A stretch of DNA of 25,010 nt from Schaedlerella sp. (lineage in GTDB: Bacteria; Bacillota; Clostridia; Lachnospirales; Lachnospiraceae), in the NCBI GenBank assembly GCA_020024595.1, contig JAHHTO010000017.1, forward strand, positions 1-25,010, given 5' to 3'. Positions 7,706-15,627 of this stretch are shown one piece after another. The notes under the pieces are model-generated. The model was not told the DNA's origin. It did not search any database and saw only the letters and a list, made by a program, of their open reading frames with translations. Made by a program: the position numbers and the translations under genes. Numbering within the stretch: position 1 is the first letter of the stretch; each line of letters opens with the position of its first letter.

Positions 7706-9474
7706 GATCTACTACACTCCTTGTGTATTATGTTTCTTTTATTATCATACTCACGGATATATGACTCAAACGCCGACGGAATGGAATATCTCTCGTTGAT
7801 TTCTTCTTTTTCGGCAAATATCATCTTCTCACTGCAGTTCTTCTCCAGTTCATCTACCAGAATTTCATATCCAATCATATGCCATTCCACATGGCTGAAA
7901 ATATGTTTCGCCGCAGACATTTTCTTTACACGAACAGGAGTGAGTCCTATGGATTTCCCATACTCAATCACTTCTTTCCGAGTCAGATGTCCTTCTACAT
8001 TCGGCAGTTCATACAAACCTGCCAGCAATCCTTTTGTCGGGCGCTTCCGGATTGCCACCATCTCGTTGTCTCGAAAGATCAGAACGGTACGCTTCTCAAT
8101 ACGCCGTGCTTTCGCTTTTGTTTTCACCGGCAGTTCCATCTGAATTCCTTGCTCCTTTGCACGACACAAATGTGCAAGGGGACAACTATCACATTTCGGC
8201 TCTCCATTCGGCACACAGACAATTGCCCCTAACTCTATCAGACCTTGATTAAAGTCACTTGCAGCATCTGCAGGAATCACTTCTTCCAGCAAGTGTTCTA
8301 TCTCTGTTCGCACCCTTGCCTTCATAATGTCTGCATCACTTGCCAGAAGTCTCGATACGACTCGCAGGACATTACCATCCACAGCAGGCTTTGCAATCCC
8401 ATAAGCAAATGAACTAATTGCCCCTGCCGTGTAATTTCCAATGCCGGACAGCTTCAAGATCTGATCATAACTTTTTGGAAACTCTCCGTCATATTCTTCC
8501 ATCACCTGTCGTGCCGCATTCTGCATATTACGGACGCGATTATAATACCCAAGCCCTTCCCACATTTTCATCAGCCTATCTTCTTCTGCCTCTGCCAGTG
8601 CTTCCACATCCGGAAATGCATTCAAGAACCGTTCATAATATGGCTTCACCGCTTCCACTCTGGTCTGCTGCAGCATAATCTCAGATACCCACACACGATA
8701 AGCATCTGGATTCTCTCTCCACGGCAACGCTCTATGATTCTTACGATACCATGCAACCAATGGCTCTGTACTTTCTTTTAAAAGTGGGCTTCCCAACACA
8801 ACCGGTATTTCCGAATGGATCCGTATACTATCTTCTGTCACCAAACAGTCATAAGCCAACACGTGTACCCCTGCTGTCTGTGCACGCTTCAACGCTTCAC
8901 AGAATGCCAGATGGGTGTCCCGGTTAGGTGTAAAGTAGCGCACTCCCTTCATCTGAATCACGAAAAATACGTAAGCCTCAAATCCATCCTTTACCGCCTT
9001 ACACAATTCTTCCAAGTGTTTTACTGCACGTTCACTCGGTGCATCCGGGAAACGGACCACGCCGTTTTCTTCCAACGTCACACCTTTGACTTCGATAAAA
9101 ATCTTTCTCGCTTCCCCCGCTTCCACATATAGATCAAATCGCGAATTCCCATAAGTTGTTTCCGGTCTTACAAGTCTGACATCTTCAAACAAATTCCCTG
9201 CTTCTACCCACTCCTGTACTACTTTATTCGGAATCTGCGAGTCCATATTAATCAGTCGCTCTCCCTTTTCCACACAGATCAGATCCCACTTCGTCTTCCG
9301 CTCGGTATTCTCACTCTCCTGCATATAAATCACCGCTCCCGGTTTTAGAAGTTCTGCACACCTTCCTGTATTCTTCACATGAACTAATTCCCGCTTTCCC
9401 GCCACTTCTGCATAAGCGATAAATCGGTTTGGGCGCTCCTGAAAAGTTCCTTTTATGATTCTCTCATATCTCAT
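7702..9474 (-). CDS. mutY: SfsA-MutY fusion: nuclease-fold domain plus A/G-specific adenine glycosylase
   Basis: A single 590-residue frame joins two proteins that are usually separate. Residues 1 to about 225 are SfsA (MRYERIIKG, then HVKNTGRCAELL), with PD-(D/E)XK-type residues Asp114, Glu128 and Lys130. Residues from about 240 are MutY, which removes adenine opposite 8-oxoguanine. It has catalytic Glu265 in SEIMLQQT, helix-hairpin-helix LSGIGNYTAGAI (342-353), Asp366 in VDGN, and iron-sulfur cysteines 420, 428, 431 and 437 (C-X7-C-X2-C-X5-C). The C-terminal NUDIX-like domain carries the 8-oxoG-sensing FSH (526-528). ATG 9474 follows GGAG at 8 bases. No stop or internal start signal separates the halves. 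Confidence 0.93.
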   Translation of the reverse strand: MRYERIIKGTFQERPNRFIAYAEVAGKRELVHVKNTGRCAELLKPGAVIYMQESENTERKTKWDLICVEKGERLINMDSQIPNKVVQEWVEAGNLFEDVRLVRPETTYGNSRFDLYVEAGEARKIFIEVKGVTLEENGVVRFPDAPSERAVKHLEELCKAVKDGFEAYVFFVIQMKGVRYFTPNRDTHLAFCEALKRAQTAGVHVLAYDCLVTEDSIRIHSEIPVVLGSPLLKESTEPLVAWYRKNHRALPWRENPDAYRVWVSEIMLQQTRVEAVKPYYERFLNAFPDVEALAEAEEDRLMKMWEGLGYYNRVRNMQNAARQVMEEYDGEFPKSYDQILKLSGIGNYTAGAISSFAYGIAKPAVDGNVLRVVSRLLASDADIMKARVRTEIEHLLEEVIPADAASDFNQGLIELGAIVCVPNGEPKCDSCPLAHLCRAKEQGIQMELPVKTKAKARRIEKRTVLIFRDNEMVAIRKRPTKGLLAGLYELPNVEGHLTRKEVIEYGKSIGLTPVRVKKMSAAKHIFSHVEWHMIGYEILVDELEKNCSEKMIFAEKEEINERYSIPSAFESYIREYDNKRNIIHKECSRS

Positions 9475-9523
9475 CGTAAATACTCCGTTTTCTATCAAAA
9501 CATATTTTATCTAACTATAACAC

Positions 9524-9554
9524 AAAAGACAGCTTCCCACCACAGGAAACTGCC
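9524..9554 (-). terminator. Terminator of the amino acid ABC operon
   Basis: GACAGCTTCC (9528-9537) and GGAAACTGCC (9545-9554) form a 10-bp stem with two G-U pairs in the minus-strand RNA, followed by TTTT. It lies 11 bases after the ATPase stop and before the SfsA-MutY start. Confidence 0.75.
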
Positions 9555-9565
9555 TCTATCACATT

Positions 9566-10390
9566 TTATAAGATTTTCGATAAGAACTCTTTCAATCGAT
9601 TATTTTTTGGATGCTCAAAGAACTCCTGCGGTGCTGCTTCTTCACAGATTTGCCCGTCATCCATAAAGATTACTCTAGAAGCCACCTCACGCGCAAATCC
9701 CATCTCATGCGTCACGACAACCATCGTCATTCCGTCCCGCGCAAGTTCCTTCATCAATTCGAGAACTTCACCAACCATCTCCGGGTCAAGTGCTGATGTC
9801 GGCTCGTCAAAGAGAATCACATCTGGGTTCATTGCCAGAGAGCGGATAATCGCAACTCTTTGTTTCTGTCCTCCTGACAAAGTGGACGGATAAACATCTG
9901 CCTTATCATCAAGACCGATCCTCTTCAATAGTTCCAATGCCTGTTGTTTTGCTTCATTCTTAATCTGTTCTTTTGAGGTTGTAATCGGAATCAACCCTTC
10001 TTTGTTGCTACGGAACATATTTTTAAAACGAATCACACGATTCTTTCTCTTTGCCTGCTTTAAATCTTTGCACTGCAGATACGCCGGTGCCATCATGATA
10101 TTTTGAAGTACTGTCTTATTGTTAAATAAGTTGAAGTGCTGGAACACCATCCCCATATGACGACGGTGTACGTTGATATCCACTTTCATATCTGCAATAT
10201 CAACACCGTTAAAAATAATACTGCCCCCTGTCGGGTCTTCCATACAGTTTAAGCATCGCAGAAATGTGCTTTTACCAGAACCCGATGGTCCGAGTACTGC
10301 GACGATATCCCCTTTATTAATGGTGATATTGATTCCTTTTAGTATCTCAAGATCACCGAAGCTTTTCCTAAGATTAATTACGTCTATCAC
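9566..10390 (-). CDS. Polar amino acid ABC transporter, ATP-binding subunit
   Basis: Powers uptake of a polar amino acid through the adjacent permease. Walker A is GPSGSGKST (34-42), Q-loop Gln84, signature LSGGQ (171-175), Walker B VILFDEP (191-197) and switch His228. Compared with GlnQ-type subunits of about 240 residues, it has an extra basic stretch of about 30 residues (roughly 111-139) between the Q-loop and signature helices. It starts with GTG, overlaps the permease gene by 17 bases, and AGGAG lies 11 bases upstream. It is the last gene of the operon. Confidence 0.95.
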   Translation of the reverse strand: MIDVINLRKSFGDLEILKGINITINKGDIVAVLGPSGSGKSTFLRCLNCMEDPTGGSIIFNGVDIADMKVDINVHRRHMGMVFQHFNLFNNKTVLQNIMMAPAYLQCKDLKQAKRKNRVIRFKNMFRSNKEGLIPITTSKEQIKNEAKQQALELLKRIGLDDKADVYPSTLSGGQKQRVAIIRSLAMNPDVILFDEPTSALDPEMVGEVLELMKELARDGMTMVVVTHEMGFAREVASRVIFMDDGQICEEAAPQEFFEHPKNNRLKEFLSKIL

Positions 10391-11084
10391 TCTTCTTCAG
10401 GCTCCTTTCCAGCAATTTGATAAGCAGAGTAACAATCAGTACGAGAGCAATATAGATCAGTGCCATTACAAGATATGGTACCATGAACTCGTAACTATTT
10501 GTTCCTATGTAGTTAAACGCCACGTAAAGATCAGCCGCTCCCACAAAACTTACAACAGATGTCTCTTTGATGAGACTAATGAACTCATTTCCCAACGTAG
10601 GAAGAATATTCTTCACCGCCTGCGGAATGACAATCTTAATCATACTTGCTCCAAAGCTCAAGCCGACTGCACGTCCTGCCTCCATCTGTCCGCCGTCAAC
10701 AGACTGGATACCACTTCTCATGATCTCTGAAATGTATGCACCACTGTTTAACCCAAATACAAGCATGGCAACCTGTACTCCCGTAATACTCCATCCAATG
10801 AGCGGCAGAAGCACGTAATAAAATACAAGAAGCTGAACAACCATTGGTGTTCCTCTAAAAAGTGCTACATAGAAACTGCAAATACCGTTCAGTATTCTCG
10901 GGAATAGTTTATATTTCGGCAACACTCTCGCCGTGGCAATAATCGTACCAATCAAGATACCAATAATCAGACCTACAATTGCAATAAGAATCGTATTCTG
11001 CAGACCCTCTACCACTTTCACATAGCCGTTCTGCTCGATAAATATCTCTATAAACTTATCTACTTTCTGACTAAAATTACCCAT
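10374..11084 (-). CDS. Polar amino acid ABC transporter, permease subunit
   Basis: Membrane channel of a His/Glu/Gln/Arg/opine-type importer (HisM/GlnP family), 236 residues with about five membrane helices. The first lies around residues 30-50. Other family landmarks are YVALFRGTPMVVQL (72-85) and the coupling-helix EAA loop EAGRAVGLSFGASMIKIVIP. AAAGGAT precedes the ATG. Only one permease gene is present, so the channel is probably a homodimer. It lies between the binding-protein and ATPase genes. Confidence 0.95.
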   Translation of the reverse strand: MGNFSQKVDKFIEIFIEQNGYVKVVEGLQNTILIAIVGLIIGILIGTIIATARVLPKYKLFPRILNGICSFYVALFRGTPMVVQLLVFYYVLLPLIGWSITGVQVAMLVFGLNSGAYISEIMRSGIQSVDGGQMEAGRAVGLSFGASMIKIVIPQAVKNILPTLGNEFISLIKETSVVSFVGAADLYVAFNYIGTNSYEFMVPYLVMALIYIALVLIVTLLIKLLERSLKKSDRRN

Positions 11085-11135
11085 TGCTATCCTTTCTCAA
11101 ATGTGACTCTATGTTATATTCCGTTATTCTATATA

Positions 11136-12011
11136 CTATTGCATCTCATTGATCGCTTCAGTAATTGCTGTGGCCGGAGCTGCATCAATGATCACGTATT
11201 TAATATTTCCATTGAGCATATCCTGCACTGCCAAAGCGCCACTCTTGTACGGCTGACATGTTGCCGGCAGTCCTTCAAATCCAAGATCTTCACTGCCTTC
11301 AATATAACTCTGAGCCGTTGTTCCCTGCTGTACACCAATTTTATCAGACTTCTCGAGTTCGCCAAGCTTTGCTGCAATTGCATCTGCATCTTTCAAATCA
11401 TCAAATGTTGTATCATCACTCGGAACAATCAGACGCTGAGATGCCTGATAATAAGTTTCTGAGAAAGTCACATATTCTTTTCTCTCTTCACTCACTGTCA
11501 GACCTGCCATTGCAATGTCACATTTCTGCTGTCCTACAGAAAGGCAGACTGCATCGAAATCCATGTTCTGGATTACTAATTCTTTTCCAAGTTCTTCTGC
11601 CAGAAGTGCTGCAATTTCCATGTCAATTCCTGTATATGCATCACCCTTTGTATATTCAAATGGTTCAAATGCAGCATTCGTTGCAACGATAAGCTGATCT
11701 TTTGACTCATCTAGCTTTGCAGATTCTACAACTGCAGGTTCACCACCCCCGAAATATTTATCACAAATTTCATCGAGTGTTCCATCATCCTTGATTTTCT
11801 TTACAAATGCATTAACCTGTTCCAAAAGTTCCGGCTGTGATTTGTCAACACCGAATGCATACTCTTCACTTGTCAGATCTACATCAATTACTTTTGCAGT
11901 TTTCGCACCACTCGCCTCTTTTGTTGCCTTGTCTTCTCCTTTACCGCCACATCCTGCGACCAGACCTGCAACCAGTGTTGCTGTCAGGCATACCGCTAAA
12001 AACTTTTTCAT
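11136..12011 (-). CDS. Amino acid-binding lipoprotein of the ABC importer, apparently circularly permuted
   Basis: Extracytoplasmic substrate-binding protein (SBP family 3) tethered by a lipid. The signal ends in the lipobox LVAG-Cys21. Residues 40-90 (LTSEEYAFGV, then DGTLDEICDKYFG) match what normally forms the last strand and helix of this family. The usual first strand, LIVATNAAFEPFEY, comes only at about 107-120. The chain ends right after the strand IKYVIIDAAPATAI, where the missing terminal segment would usually follow. The likely ligand is an amino acid; an ARG-box-like operator suggests a basic one. ATG 12011 is chosen over an upstream start because GGAGG lies 7 bases before it and the lipoprotein signal begins there. 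Confidence 0.95.
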   Translation of the reverse strand: MKKFLAVCLTATLVAGLVAGCGGKGEDKATKEASGAKTAKVIDVDLTSEEYAFGVDKSQPELLEQVNAFVKKIKDDGTLDEICDKYFGGGEPAVVESAKLDESKDQLIVATNAAFEPFEYTKGDAYTGIDMEIAALLAEELGKELVIQNMDFDAVCLSVGQQKCDIAMAGLTVSEERKEYVTFSETYYQASQRLIVPSDDTTFDDLKDADAIAAKLGELEKSDKIGVQQGTTAQSYIEGSEDLGFEGLPATCQPYKSGALAVQDMLNGNIKYVIIDAAPATAITEAINEMQ

Positions 12012-12043
12012 TTTTTTACCTCCATCTATCTCAATCATACTTC

Positions 12044-12063
12044 CTGTGTATTTTTATGCACAG
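12044..12063 (-). promoter_or_regulatory. ARG-box-like operator candidate
   Basis: An imperfect 20-bp palindrome, CTGTGTATTTTTATGCACAG on the plus strand, with outer arms CTGTG/CACAG around an AT-rich centre, lies at the predicted transcription start. The layout (TG, AT-rich centre, CA, 18-bp core) resembles ArgR/AhrC operators. Two more copies of TTTATGCA lie upstream at 12084-12091 and 12105-12112. Confidence 0.4.
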
Positions 12064-12072
12064 TATCTTTAT

Positions 12073-12100
12073 ATTTTAGCACATTTATGCAATTTTTCAA
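12073..12100 (-). promoter_or_regulatory. Promoter of the amino acid ABC operon
   Basis: On the minus strand, -35 TTGAAA (12095-12100) and -10 TAAAAT (12073-12078) are separated by 16 bases. Each matches five of six consensus bases. The leader to the lipoprotein start is about 55 bases. Confidence 0.65.
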
Positions 12101-12145
12101 GTAGTTTATGCAAATTATTTTCTCTTAAATCCATGGATTATATAA

Positions 12146-12190
12146 AATATTTATAACAGCCCCGCCATTGGTCAAACTGTTATAAATATT
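12146..12190 (-). terminator. Perfect 14-bp inverted repeat after uppP
   Basis: AATATTTATAACAG (12146-12159) and CTGTTATAAATATT (12177-12190) enclose a G-rich 17-base loop. It lies between the uppP stop and the ABC promoter. It probably acts as terminator of uppP, although the following T-tract is weak; an operator role is possible. Confidence 0.5.
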
Positions 12191-12215
12191 CAATTCATTT
12201 GCATATTTTATTCTC

Positions 12216-13046
12216 TTACAGAGCAAGCAAGGCTGAAATTCCGAAGTACAGAAATACGATCGCACCAAGTACAACTCTGTAATAACCAAATATTTTGAAA
12301 TCATGATTCTTAATATACTGCATCAAGAACTTAATTGCAAATACAGATACCCCAAATGCTACTACACAGCCTAAAATCAACAATATAAATTCCTGCGCTG
12401 TAAAGGCAAATCCAAATTTGATCATTTTCAGAGCACTCCACCCAAACATGACCGGAATCGCCAGGAAGAATGTGAATTCAGCTGCCACACTTCGAGATGC
12501 TCCGATTAGAAGCCCTCCCAGAATCGTCGCACCTGAACGCGAAGTTCCCGGAATTATTGCTAACACCTGAAAACCGCCGATTGCCAGCGCCATGGGAATA
12601 GAAAGCTGCGTGAGTTTTGTCACAGCGGGAATTTTCCCTGCATTTCTTTTTTCTACAATGATATAAAAAATACCATAAAGAATTAACATTGCTGAAACAA
12701 CATACGCATTCATAAAATGTGCGTCTACATAATCATCAAACAGAACCCCAAAAACCATTGCAGGAATTGTAGCGATCGCAACCTTTACCCAGAGTTGGAT
12801 TGTCAACATCTGCTGCTTTTGTGACTTGTCTTTAGCAAATGGATTTAATTTGTGAAAATAAATCAAGATTACCGCCAGTATCGCGCCAAACTGAATCACA
12901 ATATTAAACATTTCTACAAATTCTTCACTCAGATTAAGATGGACGAATTCCTCTACCAATATTAAATGCCCAGTACTACTGATCGGAAGCCATTCTGTAA
13001 TTCCTTCCACAATGCCCAAAATAATTACTTTTAACGCCTCTAACAT
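12216..13046 (-). CDS. uppP: Undecaprenyl-diphosphate phosphatase (BacA/UppP)
   Basis: Membrane enzyme that recycles undecaprenyl diphosphate to the monophosphate carrier for cell wall synthesis; extra copies give bacitracin resistance. The 276-residue chain has the two inverted active-site motifs: EGITEWLPISSTGH (14-27, with Glu14, Glu18 and His27) and PGTSRSGAT (166-174, with Arg170). About eight membrane segments are visible. GGAG precedes the ATG. It lies 26 bases after the HAD gene and is probably cotranscribed with it. Confidence 0.96.
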   Translation of the reverse strand: MLEALKVIILGIVEGITEWLPISSTGHLILVEEFVHLNLSEEFVEMFNIVIQFGAILAVILIYFHKLNPFAKDKSQKQQMLTIQLWVKVAIATIPAMVFGVLFDDYVDAHFMNAYVVSAMLILYGIFYIIVEKRNAGKIPAVTKLTQLSIPMALAIGGFQVLAIIPGTSRSGATILGGLLIGASRSVAAEFTFFLAIPVMFGWSALKMIKFGFAFTAQEFILLILGCVVAFGVSVFAIKFLMQYIKNHDFKIFGYYRVVLGAIVFLYFGISALLAL

Positions 13047-13072
13047 CTTCTATCTCCTCTCATTTCCATGTG

Positions 13073-13897
13073 CTACAATACAAACTGTTCAATTGCTTTT
13101 GCGACACCGTTCTCATCATTATTTCCCGTGATATAATCTGCAACGGCCTTCACATTATCTTCAGCATTTTCCATAGCAACTCCGAAGCCAACCTCGCGCA
13201 GCATTGCGATATCATTATCTCCGTCTCCGCATGCCATAATCTCTTCCCTACGAATCCCCAACATTTCTCCTAGCTTTATAAGCCCTGTTCCTTTATTTAC
13301 TCCTGCTGCATTGACCTCTATGTTATACTTTAATGAGCCAACCAGTTCGATTCTGTGATCTTGTGTCAGTTCCTGCCACGCCAATTCGCGCTCCTCCAGA
13401 TCCGCAAACAGACCCTGTACTTTATCCATATCTCTCTGTTCTCTTTTGGCCTTCTCCATAATATCCGGCACTGCAAACCGACTTTTTTTAAAATATTCCC
13501 ACATATGCGGATTATGATGGTATTTCGAAACTTCTTTCATCTTAGCTTCATCCACATATCCCTGTCCATCATAGTATATTTCTCTCAGTGTATCATACTT
13601 TTTGAATACATTCAGAGTTCTGACTGCATCCTCCCACGGCAGAAGTTTTTCAATCAAAACTTCCCCCCGAACAGTATCTAATACTCTTGCACCATTGGAA
13701 GTCAGTGCAAATCGGAGTCCTTCCATATTCCGTAATTCTTCTGGAATCCCGATATATGGACGACCCGTAGCAACAAGGACAATAATCCCCTTATCAATGG
13801 CTTTTCTTAAAATACTTTTGCTATAATCTGTTACTTCCTTTTTTGTCGTTAGAAGTGTCCCGTCCAGGTCAAGCCCTATCATCTTTATCTGGCACAT
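13073..13897 (-). CDS. Cof-type HAD-IIB family hydrolase
   Basis: Cytosolic haloacid-dehalogenase-fold phosphatase, likely acting on a sugar phosphate or similar small phosphate ester; the substrate cannot be read from sequence. DLDGT (10-14) supplies nucleophile Asp10 and acid Asp12, TGRP is at 44-47, NKG gives Lys202, and GDGDND (224-229) binds magnesium. The C2-type cap lies between about residues 85 and 190. The length of 274 is typical. AAGGAAC precedes the ATG. The gene follows a terminator and leads into uppP. Confidence 0.93.
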   Translation of the reverse strand: MCQIKMIGLDLDGTLLTTKKEVTDYSKSILRKAIDKGIIVLVATGRPYIGIPEELRNMEGLRFALTSNGARVLDTVRGEVLIEKLLPWEDAVRTLNVFKKYDTLREIYYDGQGYVDEAKMKEVSKYHHNPHMWEYFKKSRFAVPDIMEKAKREQRDMDKVQGLFADLEERELAWQELTQDHRIELVGSLKYNIEVNAAGVNKGTGLIKLGEMLGIRREEIMACGDGDNDIAMLREVGFGVAMENAEDNVKAVADYITGNNDENGVAKAIEQFVL

Positions 13898-13950
13898 AAT
13901 TGTTCCTTTCAGTTATATTTATATTCTGATGAATTTATAATACAGCACTT

Positions 13951-13983
13951 AAAAACTTCGGGGAATTTTACAATTCCTCGAAG
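13951..13983 (-). terminator. Terminator that overlaps the stop codon of the upstream gene
   Basis: CTTCGGGGAATT (13956-13967) pairs with AATTCCTCGAAG (13972-13983) apart from one mismatch. The loop is GTAA, which contains the stop codon, and five T follow on the minus strand. Confidence 0.8.
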
Positions 13984-14909
13984 TCTTCCGGTATTATAAT
14001 TGTACCGCATGTCGGGCTGTATGAATAATTTTGCTGACAGATCACCTTAGGATACCCGTATTGGCCGACTTTATTTTCTATTTTTTCTGAGTTTTCTTTC
14101 ATAATCTCCAGATAGTACAGAAATGTATGATCTTTTTCAATTCTAGTCATTTCACCCTTTTCGTTCAGCCATATATATAGTTCTTCTGTATCTTGGTTAT
14201 AAATACTCTTCAACATCTTATACACGTCCGGATATCCCTTTTTCAAATCTGTAACGTCCAATCCATGGTTACTCAATGTCTTTCGAAATTCATTGTCACT
14301 TTCTTCCCCAGGGTGCTTCTTTCTCAGCAAATTTCGGATAACCGCCTTATACCTGGTATATTCTTTTCCATCAATCTCGTCTTCTCCTTGTTCCTGTATT
14401 TTAAGCAGAAACTTGTCATTTTTCAGGTACCCATAAGAAAGCTGATCACTTTCCCCCTTTTCCCATTGATCACAATACATCTTCTCTCCGATGTATCTAT
14501 ACCACTTATCCTTCGGTATCAACTTCAGTTCTACGTCTTCCTTATCATACACTGGAGAAATCCCTTTCGAATAGATACACAGTCCTTTCTTCGGATATTC
14601 AAAAATTTCCTTTCTGTCGCCCCTACTGATATAAAGTCGCCTGTGTTCAAATTCATGGATCACATTCACATCTTGAGAAGAATCCTTTTTTCGCTCCTCT
14701 TTAAGTTGTATATATACCGATGTTTGGCACTCCATACGCTCTGACTCACTCAGAAACTTCAGAATAGAATCTGAAACTATTTCCATATCCTTCTGATGCT
14801 CACGGCTCTGGATTCTGTTGTTTAAGACATTATAAAATGCGTAGATCAACCCACTGGTAAGCAGAACAACAATTAATATATTAAAATAGTTCTTCCCCTT
14901 TGATTTCAC
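13968..14909 (-). CDS. Membrane-anchored extracytoplasmic protein of unknown function
   Basis: I do not recognise this 313-residue protein. It has a short basic N-terminus and one hydrophobic helix (about 9-26) without a lipobox, then a charged, Lys/Glu-rich domain of about 280 residues. This predicts a type II membrane protein with the bulk outside. A segment near residues 243-256 (EELYIWLNEKGEMT) resembles the strand pairs of LolA/LppX-like folds, but weakly. The start is GTG, with GGGGG 8 bases upstream, and there is a separate promoter. The gene stands alone between the rplQ terminator and the HAD gene. Few cysteines occur, most of them in the second half. Confidence 0.75.
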   Translation of the reverse strand: MKSKGKNYFNILIVVLLTSGLIYAFYNVLNNRIQSREHQKDMEIVSDSILKFLSESERMECQTSVYIQLKEERKKDSSQDVNVIHEFEHRRLYISRGDRKEIFEYPKKGLCIYSKGISPVYDKEDVELKLIPKDKWYRYIGEKMYCDQWEKGESDQLSYGYLKNDKFLLKIQEQGEDEIDGKEYTRYKAVIRNLLRKKHPGEESDNEFRKTLSNHGLDVTDLKKGYPDVYKMLKSIYNQDTEELYIWLNEKGEMTRIEKDHTFLYYLEIMKENSEKIENKVGQYGYPKVICQQNYSYSPTCGTIIIPEDFEEL

Positions 14910-14946
14910 AGATACAGCCCCCTGCTTTTATATAATTCTATGTATT

Positions 14947-14975
14947 AGAATATCATCTTCCCGCCACCTTTTCAA
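14947..14975 (-). promoter_or_regulatory. Promoter of the unknown membrane protein gene
   Basis: On the minus strand, -35 TTGAAA (14970-14975), a 17-base spacer and an extended -10, TGA followed by TATTCT (14947-14952). Confidence 0.55.
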
Positions 14976-15032
14976 CAAAATTTGATATTTTTAAACAAAC
15001 CTGTGCCGGAAGTTTTCTCATAAACCAAAGAA

Positions 15033-15054
15033 GGACGAGGCATTCACCTCGTCC
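15033..15054 (-). terminator. Terminator of the alpha ribosomal operon
   Basis: GGACGAGG (15033-15040) and CCTCGTCC (15047-15054) form a perfect 8-bp stem with a 6-base loop, 13 bases after the rplQ stop. A T-rich but interrupted tract follows on the minus strand. Confidence 0.75.
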
Positions 15055-15067
15055 CAAAATAGATTGA

Positions 15068-15604
15068 TTATACTAATTCAATCAGTACTTCCATCGCTGC
15101 ATCACCTTTACGCTGGCCAATCTTCACAATTCTTGTATAACCACCGTTACGATTCTCATATTTCGGAGCAATCTCAGTGAACAGTTTCTCTACTAAATCA
15201 ACTTCTTTTGTATTTTTCTTCTTTCCTGCTGCTGCACTTGGAACTTCTTTTACCGGATAGAGAACCTTCAACATTTCTCTTCTTGCATGAAGTCTGCTTG
15301 GCATATCTTTCTTGATCGTCTTGTCTACTTCATCATAAACAGTAACTTTCTTACCATCTACAACTTCTTTTACTCTCTTGCCATCTGCATCTTTACGTGC
15401 AACTTTAGCCTTTACAGTAACTTCTTCGTAGTTATCTTTCTCTTTTACTGCCATAGCAATAAGGCTTTCTGCTATTTTACGGATTTCCTTTGCCTTTGCT
15501 TCTGTTGTGATCATTCTGCCATTGTTCAGAAGCGCTGTTACCTGATTTCTAAGCAAAGCTTTTCTTTGGCTGGATGTTCTGCCAAGTTTTCTATATTTTG
15601 CCAT
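15068..15604 (-). CDS. rplQ: Large ribosomal subunit protein L17, expanded form
   Basis: Structural protein of the 50S subunit near the exit tunnel. The N-terminus (MAKYRKLGRTSSQRKALLRN) and C-terminus (GGYTRIVKIG and MEVLIELV) are canonical. At 178 residues it is about 55-60 longer than the usual L17. The extra lies mainly at about 54-101, a Lys/Asp/Val-rich insert before RLHARRE, plus a short Lys-rich loop at about 122-132. The frame is intact, so this looks like a lineage-specific expansion. GGAGG lies 8 bases before the ATG. It is the last gene of the operon and is preceded by a structured spacer. Confidence 0.97.
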   Translation of the reverse strand: MAKYRKLGRTSSQRKALLRNQVTALLNNGRMITTEAKAKEIRKIAESLIAMAVKEKDNYEEVTVKAKVARKDADGKRVKEVVDGKKVTVYDEVDKTIKKDMPSRLHARREMLKVLYPVKEVPSAAAGKKKNTKEVDLVEKLFTEIAPKYENRNGGYTRIVKIGQRKGDAAMEVLIELV

Positions 15605-15627
15605 TTTATTGTCCTCCTAATTCTCCA

